A stretch of 64,000 nt of DNA from JANSYA01 sp965243385 (GCA_965243385.1 CBDEUV010000002.1:248001-312000); one strand, 5' to 3'. Numbered from the stretch's first letter, positions 8,741 through 18,618 are shown. Notes: generated by a model from the sequence alone, not told the origin. Made by a program: numbers and translations.

Positions 8741-9760
8741 TTACGGAGTATTCTCGGCGGGCTGCTCGGCTTCCATTTCGTCTCCGGAATCTTCGCTCTC
8801 TTCTGATTTAACCTCTTCGATCGGCTCGATGGCTTCGTTGACTTCCGCTTCGGTTTCCGCCGCTTCTTCGACGGCTTCCTCTTCAGCCTTTTCCATCTCC
8901 TCTTCCATGGCCTCTTGCTTCTCTTCGACCATTTCATTCACCTGATCTTCAGCGGACTCGGTCGCTGCCTGGGTTTGAATGACGCTGATCTGGATGCGGC
9001 GATTCGCCGCCCGGCCTTCCGCCGTAGAGTTGTCGGCCGTGGCACGATTGTCGCCAAAAGTCTGCGCGCTCAAACGATCGCCGGAAATACCGCCTTCTGC
9101 TTTAAGATAGCGCACGACGCTGATCGCCCGGGCCGCGCCCAGCTCCCAGTTGGAGGGGTACTTTTTGCGTAGTTTCGGTCCAATGCGACGGCTGTCGGTG
9201 TAGCCTTCGATGATTAAAGAGTGATCGGGAGAATCTTTCAGCGCTTCGGCGAGGCGATCCAGAAGATCGCGGCCGGTCGAGTTGATGCCGGTGCTGCCGC
9301 TGTCGAAGAAAACGCCGTCTTCGACCGTCAGGCGCACAACGCCCTGAACCTGGCTGATTTTAATATTGCCTTCTTCCAGTTCCGACTTCAGAGCGTCGGA
9401 GAGACCGTTGAAAGTCAGATCCATGCTGCGCTTGCCCGCGCGCAAATTGGCGAGTTCGCGCTCAAGAGCCGCCTTTTCCTGCATGAGCTTCGACATGTCT
9501 TCGCTGGAACCGGTATCGGACGCGGCCTCGCTCAGGCTTTTGATCTCGGCGTCCTTGGCTTCGATTTCTTCAGTGAGTTCCGCGATCCGTTCATTCAGAT
9601 CTTTGTTCGCGCTTTCGAGCTCAGCCGCTCGCGCTTCGGATTGTTTGTACTGCTCTTCCAGCTGCTCGTATTTGGAGCTGGAAACGCAGGCGCCGGTAAA
9701 GAGCGCGAGCGCCAGAACACCGGGGACATAATAAATAGCTTTCTGTAAATTCGATTTCAT
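8741..9760 (-). CDS. OmpA-family peptidoglycan-associated lipoprotein
   Basis: A 339-residue outer-membrane-type lipoprotein. Signal peptide with lipobox FTGAC (Cys25), then a coiled coil of Leu/Glu/Ala heptads (about 30-110). An OmpA C-terminal domain (about 145-260) contains the peptidoglycan-binding stretch IIEGYTDSRR and the closing motif GRAANRRIQISV. The last 75 residues are very acidic (Glu/Ala/Val repeats). A strong ribosome binding site AGGAGG (9770-9775 on the minus strand) is 9 bases from the start. It is monocistronic, with the terminator at 8615 beyond its stop. Probable role: tethering envelope to cell wall. The acidic tail is unusual for the family. Confidence 0.88.
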   Translation of the reverse strand: MKSNLQKAIYYVPGVLALALFTGACVSSSKYEQLEEQYKQSEARAAELESANKDLNERIAELTEEIEAKDAEIKSLSEAASDTGSSEDMSKLMQEKAALERELANLRAGKRSMDLTFNGLSDALKSELEEGNIKISQVQGVVRLTVEDGVFFDSGSTGINSTGRDLLDRLAEALKDSPDHSLIIEGYTDSRRIGPKLRKKYPSNWELGAARAISVVRYLKAEGGISGDRLSAQTFGDNRATADNSTAEGRAANRRIQISVIQTQAATESAEDQVNEMVEEKQEAMEEEMEKAEEEAVEEAAETEAEVNEAIEPIEEVKSEESEDSGDEMEAEQPAENTP

Positions 9761-9989
9761 CGTGGAGAGCCTCCTCTAAAACGATTCCGCCGGGCACCGC
9801 TATTTCTGGCAACCACAACCGGATCAACGCGTCCGTCACCGGGCGCCCCCTTCGCTCCCGAACGCTGAAGCCCATTGGGACCGATGCCGCGCTGATCGAC
9901 TCCCGCTTCGGAATCACGACAGACATGAGGCGAGCTTTCATTACCGACATTGACTTGCCGGACTGGCCCGGGCATGGAAAATCGGGGCG

Positions 9990-11411
9990 ATGTCCCGGAC
10001 CGAATCATCGCCGCCGCCTCTTTCGAGACAATCTGCTCCCGAACGAAGCAGCGCCGGCGCTAATGACACGCCCGCGCGGCAGAAGAACGCGACGGGTATC
10101 GAAAAATTTCGAGGCATCAATATCGCGCGATTGCTGTACAGCATCGCTTTTATTTCGCTGGTCTACTATCTTGAGCTCGACTATCCCCTGCTGTACGCGG
10201 CGGCGGGGGCTCATTTTGTTTTTTCGCTGACCTGGCTGATCCTGCTGGAAACCGAAGCGCTGGTCGAAAGCCGCAGCTGGTGGAGCGGCTATGCGCCGGC
10301 GACCGCGGACGTGGTCTATGTTTCGATGTGGATCTATCTGACCGGCAACGTGGCTTCGTTTTTTATCGCCGGCTATTTCGTTTCGATCTCGCTCAGCTCG
10401 ATGACCGAAAAACGCAACTACGGTCTGTGGACCGCCTGGATGTGCGCGCTGTTCTTTTCGGGCATGGGCGTGCTGGTCTTTCTGGGTGTGTTGCCGGCGG
10501 TGAATATATTGATGGAAGCCGTGCGACCGACCGCCGGAGCGTTAATCGTAACGATCGGATTGACCTGCTTTTCTTTTTTGCTGGTGAATCGCATCGTCTC
10601 GACGCTCTTTTTGCGCCTGAACCGCGAAATCAGCGAGCGTAAAGCCGCCGAAGATCGATTGCTTCGCGATTTGCAGCTCGCGCGCAAAGTTCAGGAGAGT
10701 ATTATTCCAACGCATGATCGCCTGCCGGCCAGCAAAGAATTGAGCTTTGGTTCTTTTTATCTGGCTCTCGAAAGCGTGGGCGGCGACCTCTACGATGCGC
10801 TACCGGTCGGCGATCATCGTTACGCCTTTTTGATCGCCGACGTTTCAGGACACGGCGTGCCGGCGGCGCTGCTGACGACGATGGCCAAAGCGATCTTCGC
10901 GAAAGCCGTGGCCGATCACCCCGATCATCCCGAAGAGGTCTGCCGCGCCATCAACCGCGACATGTATTCGTTCATCGGCGATCTACGGCACTATCTCACG
11001 GCCTACTATTGCCTGCTCGACGTTCAAAGTGGGAAGCTCGAGTACTGCAACGCCGGCCATCACCCGGCTCTGCTGTATCGGCCGGGAGAAAGCGGTCTGC
11101 GGGAACTGGATACAGAGAACAGTTTTTTCATCGGCGTAGAACCGGATTTCGTATTCGAACGCGGTTCGATTTCGCTGAAGTCCGGCGATCGCCTGCTGTT
11201 GTTTACGGACGGCATGATTGAGGGGCGCAACCACAGCGGCGAAATCTACGGCCCGGAGCGCTTCGAAAAATTCATAATCGAAAACGGGGGGCTCGGAGCC
11301 GGCGGCCTGGTGCGGGCTTTGATCGAAGACCTGGAAGGATTTCTGGGCGGCACGACGCCGGAGGACGACCGGGCGATTCTGTGTATCGACTATTCGCCCG
11401 GAGCGAGCTGA
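9990..11411 (+). CDS. Membrane SpoIIE-type protein serine phosphatase
   Basis: A 473-residue PP2C/SpoIIE phosphatase. About six transmembrane helices lie in residues 45-215, then a short coiled linker (EISERKAAEDRLLRDLQLARKVQ) and the catalytic domain (about 240-470). Metal-binding motifs are intact: VGGDLYDAL, IADVSGHGVPAAL, TDGMIEG and the final EDDRAIL. Family members dephosphorylate anti-anti-sigma factors in partner-switching pathways, but no anti-sigma or STAS gene lies nearby. ATG 9990 was chosen. It may be set off by a membrane or ligand signal sensed by the helices. The 9761-9989 region upstream holds no other gene that I can see. Confidence 0.88.
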   Translation: MSRTESSPPPLSRQSAPERSSAGANDTPARQKNATGIEKFRGINIARLLYSIAFISLVYYLELDYPLLYAAAGAHFVFSLTWLILLETEALVESRSWWSGYAPATADVVYVSMWIYLTGNVASFFIAGYFVSISLSSMTEKRNYGLWTAWMCALFFSGMGVLVFLGVLPAVNILMEAVRPTAGALIVTIGLTCFSFLLVNRIVSTLFLRLNREISERKAAEDRLLRDLQLARKVQESIIPTHDRLPASKELSFGSFYLALESVGGDLYDALPVGDHRYAFLIADVSGHGVPAALLTTMAKAIFAKAVADHPDHPEEVCRAINRDMYSFIGDLRHYLTAYYCLLDVQSGKLEYCNAGHHPALLYRPGESGLRELDTENSFFIGVEPDFVFERGSISLKSGDRLLLFTDGMIEGRNHSGEIYGPERFEKFIIENGGLGAGGLVRALIEDLEGFLGGTTPEDDRAILCIDYSPGAS

Positions 11412-11485
11412 GTCAGGAGTTCTGGCGGAGCCGTCTCAAAGCCGGGACGAATAACCTTCGCCGGCACCATCAGCGGGTGTGCGGC

Positions 11486-13396
11486 TCAACCCGCAACCGA
11501 CGACTGAATTTGCGATTCCAGCTCGTCCGCCGCGCCCTCCAGTTCCAGCCAGCGCGCTTCCCCCGCTTCGATCTCGGACGTGACGGCGTTCAATCGATCG
11601 CTCTTTTCGCGCGAATAGTCTTCGCCCGAAGCGAAGGCCGCCGTCAGCGCATCGCGCTCTTCTTCCAGAGACTGCATCCGCCCTTCCAGAGCGGCCAGGT
11701 CTTTGCGCAGGCGCTTCAATTCGGATTGCCAGGCCTTCCGCTGCAGATGCAGATTCGGCTTCCCACCCTTTGTCGACTCCGCCGATTCCTCCGCCGCATT
11801 CCGGGTCAGGCCCGCAGCGCCTTCGGCGCGCCGCTCGTTTCCGGCGGCCGCCTCCGAATCCGTGTCTGCGTCCAGGCGACGGCTCAGGCTGTAGACGTAT
11901 TCGTCGTACGCGCCAGGATAGAACCGCACCGACCCGTCGCTGGCTTCCAGAATTTGAGTCGCGGCCAGCTTCGCGAAAGTCCGATCGTGACTCACAAACA
12001 GCACCGTGCCGTCCCAGCCCTGGAGCGCCTGACCCAGCGCTTCGACAGTTTCGAAATCCAGATGGTTGGTCGGTTCGTCCAGCAGCAGCACCTGGCAGCC
12101 GCCGAGCAGAATCCCGGCCAGGCATACGCGTGCGCGTTCCCCGCCGGACAGACTACCGATACGTTTTTCGACATCGTCGCCGGAAAACAGGAAGCTACCG
12201 GCCATATTCAAAATTGCCTGGCGCGATGTGTTGGGACTCGCAGCGCGTTCGAGGGCGGCGTAAATATCCTGATCCGGATCCAGGACGCCTGCTTCGTAGA
12301 CATGCTGCGCGTAAAAACCGAGCTGCAGGCCTTCGGTCCAGCGCAACGATCCCGCCAGCGGTTCCAGGCGGCCCGCGAGCGTTTTCAACAACGTCGATTT
12401 GCCCTGACCGTTCGCGCCCAGAACGGCGACCCGCGCGCCCCGCTCGATGGTGAAGTCGATGTCGTCGGCGACACGCACCGTACCCGCCTGCGCATGATTC
12501 GCATCGGCCGCATCGCCGCTATAGCCGATCGCCAGATTTTCCACTCGCAGCGCGACTTTGCTGCGCCCACCGGCTTCCGGCAGATGGATCTGCACGGTGC
12601 GCAGCGATTTTCCAATCTCGATGGTATCGAGCTTTTCCAGCTGCTTCGCCTTCGACTTCGCCTGGGCCGCCTTCGAGGCCTTCGCCCGAAAGCGTTCCAC
12701 GAAGGCTTCCAGCTCTTTGCGACGCGCTTCGGTATTGCGATTCAGTTGAATTTTCAGCTCTTCCTGCTCGGCTTTGAATGCGAAGTACTCCTCTAACGCG
12801 CCGGGGTACAGGAAAACGTCGCCGTTTTCGACTTCGAGAGTATGGTTGCAGGTCCGCTTGAGAAATTCGCGATCATGCGAAATCACCAGATAGGCCCCGT
12901 TGAATTCCTCAAGAAAGCGCTCGAGCAAGAGCAGCGTATTCAGGTCCAGATAATTGGTCGGCTCGTCCAGAAGCAGCAGATTGGGTTCGCCGAGAAGCAT
13001 CGCCGCGAGTTTGACCCGCATCTGGAAGCCGCCGGCCAGTTGATCGACGGCGGTTTCGAGCAGAGCGCCCTTCAGGGCGAAGCGCCCCGCGACTTTGCCG
13101 CACTCCCAGCCTTCGCGACCGGTATAACGCTGCAGAAAATCGAGCACGCTCTCCCCGGGTTCGAACGGGGCGTGTTGTTCCACGTATCCCAGACGCAGCT
13201 GGCGGCTGCGGATTACATCCCCGGAATCGGCTTCTTCCTGCTCGAGAATAATGCGAAACAGCGTCGACTTGCCCGCGCCGTTGCGGCCGATCACGCCGAT
13301 CTTCTGACGCTCGCCGAAACTGGCTGTCGCGTCCTCGAAGAGCGTGCGGGCGCCGTAGCTCTTTTTGAGCTTCGAGATCTGGAGCAGCGACTTCAC
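11486..13396 (-). CDS. ABC-F family ATPase
   Basis: A soluble duplicated ABC protein of 636 residues. Walker A of the first half is GRNGAGKST (37-45), with Walker B LLLLDEPTNYLD. The second half has GANGQGKST, the signature LSGGERARVCLAG and LLLDEPTNHLD. A linker rich in Lys/Ala/Glu separates the halves, and a C-terminal coiled coil (about 555-630) is present as in Uup/YheS. No transmembrane helices. ABC-F proteins act on the ribosome (translation factors or ribosome protection). The start is GTG. No membrane partner is adjacent, consistent with that role. Which ABC-F subfamily it belongs to I cannot say. Confidence 0.88.
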   Translation of the reverse strand: MKSLLQISKLKKSYGARTLFEDATASFGERQKIGVIGRNGAGKSTLFRIILEQEEADSGDVIRSRQLRLGYVEQHAPFEPGESVLDFLQRYTGREGWECGKVAGRFALKGALLETAVDQLAGGFQMRVKLAAMLLGEPNLLLLDEPTNYLDLNTLLLLERFLEEFNGAYLVISHDREFLKRTCNHTLEVENGDVFLYPGALEEYFAFKAEQEELKIQLNRNTEARRKELEAFVERFRAKASKAAQAKSKAKQLEKLDTIEIGKSLRTVQIHLPEAGGRSKVALRVENLAIGYSGDAADANHAQAGTVRVADDIDFTIERGARVAVLGANGQGKSTLLKTLAGRLEPLAGSLRWTEGLQLGFYAQHVYEAGVLDPDQDIYAALERAASPNTSRQAILNMAGSFLFSGDDVEKRIGSLSGGERARVCLAGILLGGCQVLLLDEPTNHLDFETVEALGQALQGWDGTVLFVSHDRTFAKLAATQILEASDGSVRFYPGAYDEYVYSLSRRLDADTDSEAAAGNERRAEGAAGLTRNAAEESAESTKGGKPNLHLQRKAWQSELKRLRKDLAALEGRMQSLEEERDALTAAFASGEDYSREKSDRLNAVTSEIEAGEARWLELEGAADELESQIQSSVAG

Positions 13397-13511
13397 CTGT
13401 TCCGCATCCCAGGCGGCCAGGGCGACGTCCAGCCGAAATCCCTGACCGTTTTCTCATGAAGTCGGGGAAAATTTCGTTGTGTCGTGCGAGAGCGGGCGAT
13501 TAGATCAGCGT

Positions 13512-13760
13512 ATGGGAATATTAGCGTGGATTGTTTTTGGATTACTGGCCGGCGTCATCGCGAAGGTGATCATGCCCGGAAAAGACCCCGGCGGCTGGAT
13601 TGTGACGATTCTGATCGGAATCGCGGGGGCCGTAGTCGGTGGCTGGATCGGAACTCAGATCGGTTTCGGCACTGTGAGCGGCTTTAATTTGAAGAGTTTC
13701 GGTATCGCCGTGGGCGGCGCATTGCTGCTGCTCTTCGCGTATCGCGTCATCGCGAAATAA
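13512..13760 (+). CDS. GlsB/YeaQ/YmgE family membrane protein
   Basis: An 82-residue, very hydrophobic protein with three membrane segments (GILAWIVFGLLAGVIAKVIM, the glycine-rich IVTILIGIAGAVVGGWIG and the C-terminal ALLLLFAY). The PGKDPGGW loop is the family signature. This is the transglycosylase-associated small membrane protein family, often stress-induced. I used ATG 13512 rather than the longer frame from 13479, because homologues begin at MGxLxWIxxGLLAG. It is monocistronic between a divergent ABC-F gene and a lipoprotein. Confidence 0.88.
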   Translation: MGILAWIVFGLLAGVIAKVIMPGKDPGGWIVTILIGIAGAVVGGWIGTQIGFGTVSGFNLKSFGIAVGGALLLLFAYRVIAK

Positions 13761-13950
13761 AAGCTCTACCCGCCCTCCGCCGCGAGCGCTGGCCGTCCGG
13801 TCGGGCGTTCGCAGCGGAGCAATTCCTCTCGCCCGGCTTCGCTCAGGCTTCCCTTCGAAGCAAAATTAGCCTTACACTCGCCGGCTGCATTCGTATTATC
13901 CACGGCCCGGTCGCCCGCGCGCAGACCGGTAATCGGAGGATAATTCAATT

Positions 13951-14949
13951 ATGCAACTCAAGAAGCTGGCGGCCGCTTTCGCGGCGTTAAGCGTCGCGGC
14001 GCTCGCCTCATGCGCCGACGGCGCGGCAGACGACACCAACCTGGCGCTGCTCGCATCCCTGTCGAGCGCCGTGAATGAAACCGGCGGCGCCCTGGACGCG
14101 AACAGCACTCTGCTCAGCCCGGATCAGCTGACTCTGGCGACCATCGGCAGCCTGGGGGCGAGGCTTGGCCAGGAAATTCGAAATCAGGCGAATCTGGCGG
14201 GGGCCACCGCCCCCCCTGGCCCGCCCCCGGCGTTCGCCCCGACAGTCGGTTTTTCGGCTGATGGTTTGAGCCCTACGGGCAACGAACGCTACGCATATAG
14301 TGGAATTGTGCAGGGATGGGCATTCACGAAGCAAGAGGTAACCGAACACTATAGTTTGCAGCTGCCGGAGAACTGTCCGGTTACGGTCGTGACCGGGAAT
14401 TTCGTAGAGCCCGGCGGCGAAGCAAGTGTCGCGGGCGGACAGCTGAACTGGCTTTCGTTGACATACGGATCGAGCGTAACATATGAAAGCACTGCCAACT
14501 ATACATTACAGGGCTTTCACTTCAACTACATCGATGACTACTCCCTCTATTCGGCCTACGCTGGCACGGGCGTGAATCCCCTGAGTTACCCCGGCCCCGC
14601 GGAGGACTGCGCCGCGCATCAGTTCTTTCACAATTCACGAGCGGACAACACACATCTGCCGGTCGTCGATAGCGGCACGCTGAGTCTGACTTACAATGAA
14701 TCCACTACCTACATCTATGGCATGAGCAGCGGCACGCAGATGCAGGACTATATCGTGGAAGCCTCGTCAGCTGATCTGGTAGTGGACGGAGCTCCCCTCG
14801 CCTTCGACATTCTCTACACTTACTCCGTCAGCTCCACGGTCTCTCCTCCCTGGGTCGTCGGCGGGAGCTTCAGCTACAGCCTCACGGTTACGGCTGTCGG
14901 TACCCTGAACGGAGTTCCGGTCGACGAGTCCTGGAGTTTGAATCTCTGA
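13951..14949 (+). CDS. Hypothetical lipoprotein
   Basis: A 332-residue protein of no family I recognise. A signal peptide ends in the lipobox ALASC (Cys21). The mature protein has an Ala/Pro-rich stretch (residues 80-95, TAPPGPPPAFAP) and then a beta-rich region full of Tyr/Thr/Ser (for example SVTYESTANYTLQGFHFNY). Only a few cysteines are present. The base composition in 14280-14780 is slightly more AT-rich than the neighbours. It precedes the 7TMR-DISM phosphatase by 84 bp and could be co-transcribed. It is likely surface-exposed, which is inference from lipobox and composition only. Confidence 0.7.
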   Translation: MQLKKLAAAFAALSVAALASCADGAADDTNLALLASLSSAVNETGGALDANSTLLSPDQLTLATIGSLGARLGQEIRNQANLAGATAPPGPPPAFAPTVGFSADGLSPTGNERYAYSGIVQGWAFTKQEVTEHYSLQLPENCPVTVVTGNFVEPGGEASVAGGQLNWLSLTYGSSVTYESTANYTLQGFHFNYIDDYSLYSAYAGTGVNPLSYPGPAEDCAAHQFFHNSRADNTHLPVVDSGTLSLTYNESTTYIYGMSSGTQMQDYIVEASSADLVVDGAPLAFDILYTYSVSSTVSPPWVVGGSFSYSLTVTAVGTLNGVPVDESWSLNL

Positions 14950-15033
14950 ACGATGCAGGGCGATCAATTGTCGCAGGTAAGTGCAACGGCGTAACGCTTG
15001 ACCCCGGCTCCGAATCGGCGCCTGCTCGTTTCG

Positions 15034-17085
15034 ATGACCGCAATCGGACGGACAGGCGCGATACGCAGGGCCAAAAATCTCGGGCTCGCCGTTGCATTGC
15101 TCGTCGTCTGCTTTCACTGCGGGCCCCCGCCTCCATCGCCGTCGCCCCGGGGCGATGCCGGAAACCCGACGGCGATTGTGCTGAAGGACGACAGCCCGTC
15201 GAATCGGATCGGCGCACGCACGCTTGTCGAACTGGACCGGGCTCCGAGTCCCATTAGCTCGAGCGCGATTCCGCAAGGGCCGTTCGAAGCCGGGCGGGAT
15301 CAGATGAATTTCGGCTTCACCGACGCGCGCATCTGGCTCGTCTTCAAGGTTCGGAATGCGGGCAGCCGCAACGACTGGATGCTGACGCTCGATTTTCCGT
15401 TAATCGATCAGCTGCATCTATTCGCCGCGCCCGCCAAGCAAACGACCGAGGCGGCGACGGCGCCCCCCGCGAACACAAGAACGGAAGCGAAGACGAGTGG
15501 CCTGGAATTGATCCAGCGCTCCGGAAATTTTGTGCCGTTCGGAGAACGCCCCCATCCCAGCCGGCGTTTCCTGCTCGACATGCAGCTGGAACCCGGAGCG
15601 GAAAGGCATTATTTTCTGGCAGTGGACAGCACCGATACCGTTCAACTGAATCCGGAGATCGTTCACGCGGAGGAATTTTTGCGGCGGGAGCGTCTGGATC
15701 GACTGCTGGTCGGCGCATACTTCGGTCTACTCGCGGCGATGCTGCTGTACAATGGATTTTTGTTCGCGGTCCTGCGCGATCCGTCTTACTTCTGGTATCT
15801 ACTTTTTTTAATCAGCAGCGGCCTCTTCATCGCTTCGCAGTTGGGCGTGGCTTACGAATACCTCTGGCCGGATTATCCCTGGTGGTCGATGCGTTTCAAT
15901 CCGGTCGGCAACGGAATCATGATCGCGATCATTTTAACCTTTTTGCGCCGGGTTCTCGATCCTGGATCGTACGCGCCCCGCGGCGAACTGGTCCTCAGAT
16001 TCGGAATAGGCCTGGGCCTCGTTCAGGCCTTCGTGAGCCTCTTTGTCCCATTCACGGTCGCGGCCTTAGGAGCGGTAACGGTCAGTTCGTACGCCACGGT
16101 CGCAGGATTCGGCGTACTGTACCGGGCGGTCCAGCACGGAGTGCCGGGAGCCCGGGCGATCGGTCTCGCCTGGATTCTCTATATTCTGGGGGGCGTCGTC
16201 TATTTACTGAAAACCATCGGCCTCTTTCCGAATACGACGCTGACGGCCTGGAGTTTGCCGCTCGGTTCCGCCCTCGAAATGGTCGTAATATCCATCGCAC
16301 TGGGTTCGCGCTTCAGCAAACTTCGACAGGAACGCGAAGAAGCGCAATTGCGTTTGCAATTCATCGAACAGGAACTGCAAATCGGCCGCAAGCTGCAGGA
16401 ATCACTTCTGCCGGCCAGTGTACCGGAGCTTCCGCAACTGCAATGCGTTACGCACTACGCGCCTTATATCGCTGTCGGCGGCGATTTCTACGACTTCGCC
16501 GAAAGCGCGGCGCCAGCCGGCCTGGGCGTGTTGATCGCCGACGCGGCCGGGCACGGGGTCGGGTCGGCGCTGATGGCGTCCATGGTGAAGATGGCCTTTA
16601 CCGACCAGCGATCGATTGGGCACCGACCGGCGCAGTTAATCGCAGCGATCAATCGCGCGATTCACGGCCAGTCCGATCAATCGATCGTATCCGCCGCTTA
16701 CGTCTTTTTTGATTTTCAGCGCCGCCGGATTTCGTACGTCAACGGGGGACACCCGGCCATGGTTTATTGTCCGGCCGGCGGCGAACCGCGGGAGATCGAA
16801 CACCGCGGTCCGCTCCTGGGGTGGCGGCCCGACTTCGAATATCATACGCACGAATTTGACGTTCGCCCGGGCGACCGTTTGATTTTGTACACCGACGGCA
16901 TCACCGAAGCCCAGAATCTGGAGGGGGAACTCTTCGGCGAAGAGCGACTGCTCTCGGTGGCGCGTGACTGCCAGGGGCGCCCGGGGGAAGAGCTCCGGCT
17001 GCAATTACTGGATGCGAGCCGCATGTGGACGCTCGAAACCGGCGTTACCGACGATCTCGCACTGATCATTATCGATTTGCTCTAA
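15034..17085 (+). CDS. 7TMR-DISM sensor with SpoIIE phosphatase output
   Basis: A signalling protein of 683 residues. N-terminal signal with a lipobox-like VCFHC, a periplasmic DISMED2-like beta domain (about 55-225, FTDARIWLVFKVRN is typical), seven transmembrane helices (about 230-420), a short coiled coil (KLRQEREEAQLRLQFIEQEL) and a SpoIIE/PP2C domain. Catalytic motifs are intact: VGGDFYDFAE, IADAAGHGVGSALMA, TDGITEA and TDDLAL. It would sense an envelope ligand and dephosphorylate a cytoplasmic partner. I chose ATG 15034 over the TTG at 14998. The periplasmic domain carries an Ala/Thr/Glu-rich loop (residues 130-150) absent from typical DISMED2 domains. Confidence 0.87.
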   Translation: MTAIGRTGAIRRAKNLGLAVALLVVCFHCGPPPPSPSPRGDAGNPTAIVLKDDSPSNRIGARTLVELDRAPSPISSSAIPQGPFEAGRDQMNFGFTDARIWLVFKVRNAGSRNDWMLTLDFPLIDQLHLFAAPAKQTTEAATAPPANTRTEAKTSGLELIQRSGNFVPFGERPHPSRRFLLDMQLEPGAERHYFLAVDSTDTVQLNPEIVHAEEFLRRERLDRLLVGAYFGLLAAMLLYNGFLFAVLRDPSYFWYLLFLISSGLFIASQLGVAYEYLWPDYPWWSMRFNPVGNGIMIAIILTFLRRVLDPGSYAPRGELVLRFGIGLGLVQAFVSLFVPFTVAALGAVTVSSYATVAGFGVLYRAVQHGVPGARAIGLAWILYILGGVVYLLKTIGLFPNTTLTAWSLPLGSALEMVVISIALGSRFSKLRQEREEAQLRLQFIEQELQIGRKLQESLLPASVPELPQLQCVTHYAPYIAVGGDFYDFAESAAPAGLGVLIADAAGHGVGSALMASMVKMAFTDQRSIGHRPAQLIAAINRAIHGQSDQSIVSAAYVFFDFQRRRISYVNGGHPAMVYCPAGGEPREIEHRGPLLGWRPDFEYHTHEFDVRPGDRLILYTDGITEAQNLEGELFGEERLLSVARDCQGRPGEELRLQLLDASRMWTLETGVTDDLALIIIDLL

Positions 17086-17129
17086 GATTCCAGGTGCTGC
17101 CCGGGACGCGAAGACAAGGGCCCCCTCAC

Positions 17130-17151
17130 AAAACCAACGCGGAGTGGTTTT
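17130..17151. terminator. Weak bidirectional terminator
   Basis: AAAACCA (17130-17136) pairs with TGGTTTT (17145-17151) around an 8-base loop, in the short gap between the convergent phosphatase (stop 17085) and gltD (stop 17170). The stem is short and has few G-C pairs, so efficiency is doubtful. Confidence 0.4.
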
Positions 17152-17169
17152 CCGGATCGGCGGCCTGGC

Positions 17170-18618
17170 CTATCCTGCCGGTACTTTCGCCTGCAGAAAC
17201 TGGTGCACCTGCTCGGCGCATTTGCGGCCTTCCGAAATCGCCCAGACGATCAGCGACTGACCGCGGCGCACGTCGCCGCAGGCGTAGACGCCGGGAACGG
17301 TCGTGGCGTAGCTGCCGGCGTGCGTGCCGAATTCGGCCTTCACGTTTTTGCGATTGTCCAGTTCGAGGCCCTTCGCCTGCAGCTGCTCCAGCAAACCGCT
17401 CTGGATCGGATTCACAAAACCCATCGCCAGCAGAACCAGATCGGCCTTCCATTCGAAATCAGTGTCGGGCACGGGCACGAATTTGCCGTCCTTGAACTCG
17501 ACGTGATTGCCGTAGATGTGGGTCACTTCGCCTTGATCGTTGCCTTTAAAGCCGACCGTATTGATCGCCCACTTGCGATCCGCGCCTTCCTCATGCGATG
17601 AGCTGGTCCGCAACACCGCGGGATAGAGCGGCCAGGGCGTATGATCCGGACGATCCTCCGGCGGTTTCGGAAATAATTCAATCTGGGTGATCGAAGCCGC
17701 GCCCTGACGATTCGAGGTACCCACGCAGTCGGAGCCGGTATCGCCGCCGCCGATGACGATCACGTGTTTGTCGGTGGCGATGGGACGATCGGGAATATCG
17801 TCGCCGGCTACAGTCTTATTCGACGGCACGAGAAAATCCATGGCGAAGTGGACGCCCTTCAGTTCGCGGCCAGGCACCGGCAGATCGCGGGGGTGTTCGG
17901 AACCGCACGCAAGCACCGTCGCGTCGTACTCGTTCATGATTTCGTCGGCGCTCACGTCGACGCCGACGTTCACGCCGGTCTTGAATTCGACGCCTTCTAA
18001 TCGCATCTGTTCCATGCGGCGATCAATCAGCCATTTTTCCATTTTGAAGTCGGGGATGCCGTAACGCAACAGACCGCCGATCCGATCGTTTTTTTCGAAG
18101 AGCGTTACGGAGTGGCCCGCCCGCACCAGTTGCTGGGCGCAGGCCAGACCCGCCGGCCCGCTGCCGATCACGGCGACTTTTTTGCCGCTCAAATCTTTCG
18201 GCGGCATCGGCTCGACCCAGCCTTCTTCAAAGCCGCGATCGATGATGGTGCGTTCGATGCCTTTGATCGCGACCGGCGGTTCGATGATGCCGAGCACGCA
18301 GGCGCCTTCGCAGGGCGCCGGGCAGAGGCGGCCGGTGAATTCCGGGAAGTTATTCGTAGAATGCAGATTGTCGAGCGCCGCGCGCCACTGCCCGCGATAG
18401 ACCAGATCGTTGAATTCCGGAATCAGGTTATCGACCGGACAGCCCGTTTCGCCGTGGCAGAAAGGGATGCCGCAGTCCATACAGCGCGCGCCCTGGGTTT
18501 TGCCGTCTTCAGCGGTGAAGGAGTTTTCAAATTCTTTGTAGTGTTTGACCCGGCTTTCCACCGGCTCGCGGGTCAGAGGCGCCCGCGTATATTCCATGAA
18601 TCCTGTATTCTTGCCCAT
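17170..18618 (-). CDS. gltD: Glutamate synthase small (beta) subunit
   Basis: NADPH-binding flavoprotein subunit of glutamate synthase, 482 residues, the family's usual length. An N-terminal cysteine-rich Fe-S region is present (ARCMDCGIPFCHGETGCPVDN, then CPAPCEGACVLG). An FAD dinucleotide motif follows at VAVIGSGPAGLACA, an NADPH motif at VIVIGGGDTGSDCVG, and the C-terminal VYACGDVRRGQSL. It passes electrons from NADPH to the large subunit, which makes glutamate from glutamine and 2-oxoglutarate. A strong GGGAGGAG ribosome binding site precedes the ATG. No gltB lies beside it. Nitrogen-assimilation links with the guanidine/urea operon at 31797-41785 are plausible but not shown. Confidence 0.93.
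   Translation of the reverse strand: MGKNTGFMEYTRAPLTREPVESRVKHYKEFENSFTAEDGKTQGARCMDCGIPFCHGETGCPVDNLIPEFNDLVYRGQWRAALDNLHSTNNFPEFTGRLCPAPCEGACVLGIIEPPVAIKGIERTIIDRGFEEGWVEPMPPKDLSGKKVAVIGSGPAGLACAQQLVRAGHSVTLFEKNDRIGGLLRYGIPDFKMEKWLIDRRMEQMRLEGVEFKTGVNVGVDVSADEIMNEYDATVLACGSEHPRDLPVPGRELKGVHFAMDFLVPSNKTVAGDDIPDRPIATDKHVIVIGGGDTGSDCVGTSNRQGAASITQIELFPKPPEDRPDHTPWPLYPAVLRTSSSHEEGADRKWAINTVGFKGNDQGEVTHIYGNHVEFKDGKFVPVPDTDFEWKADLVLLAMGFVNPIQSGLLEQLQAKGLELDNRKNVKAEFGTHAGSYATTVPGVYACGDVRRGQSLIVWAISEGRKCAEQVHQFLQAKVPAG

Noticed and set aside
11381..12796. 471-residue plus-strand open frame
   Set aside because: Antisense to the ABC-F gene, composition typical of a high-GC shadow frame, no recognisable domain.
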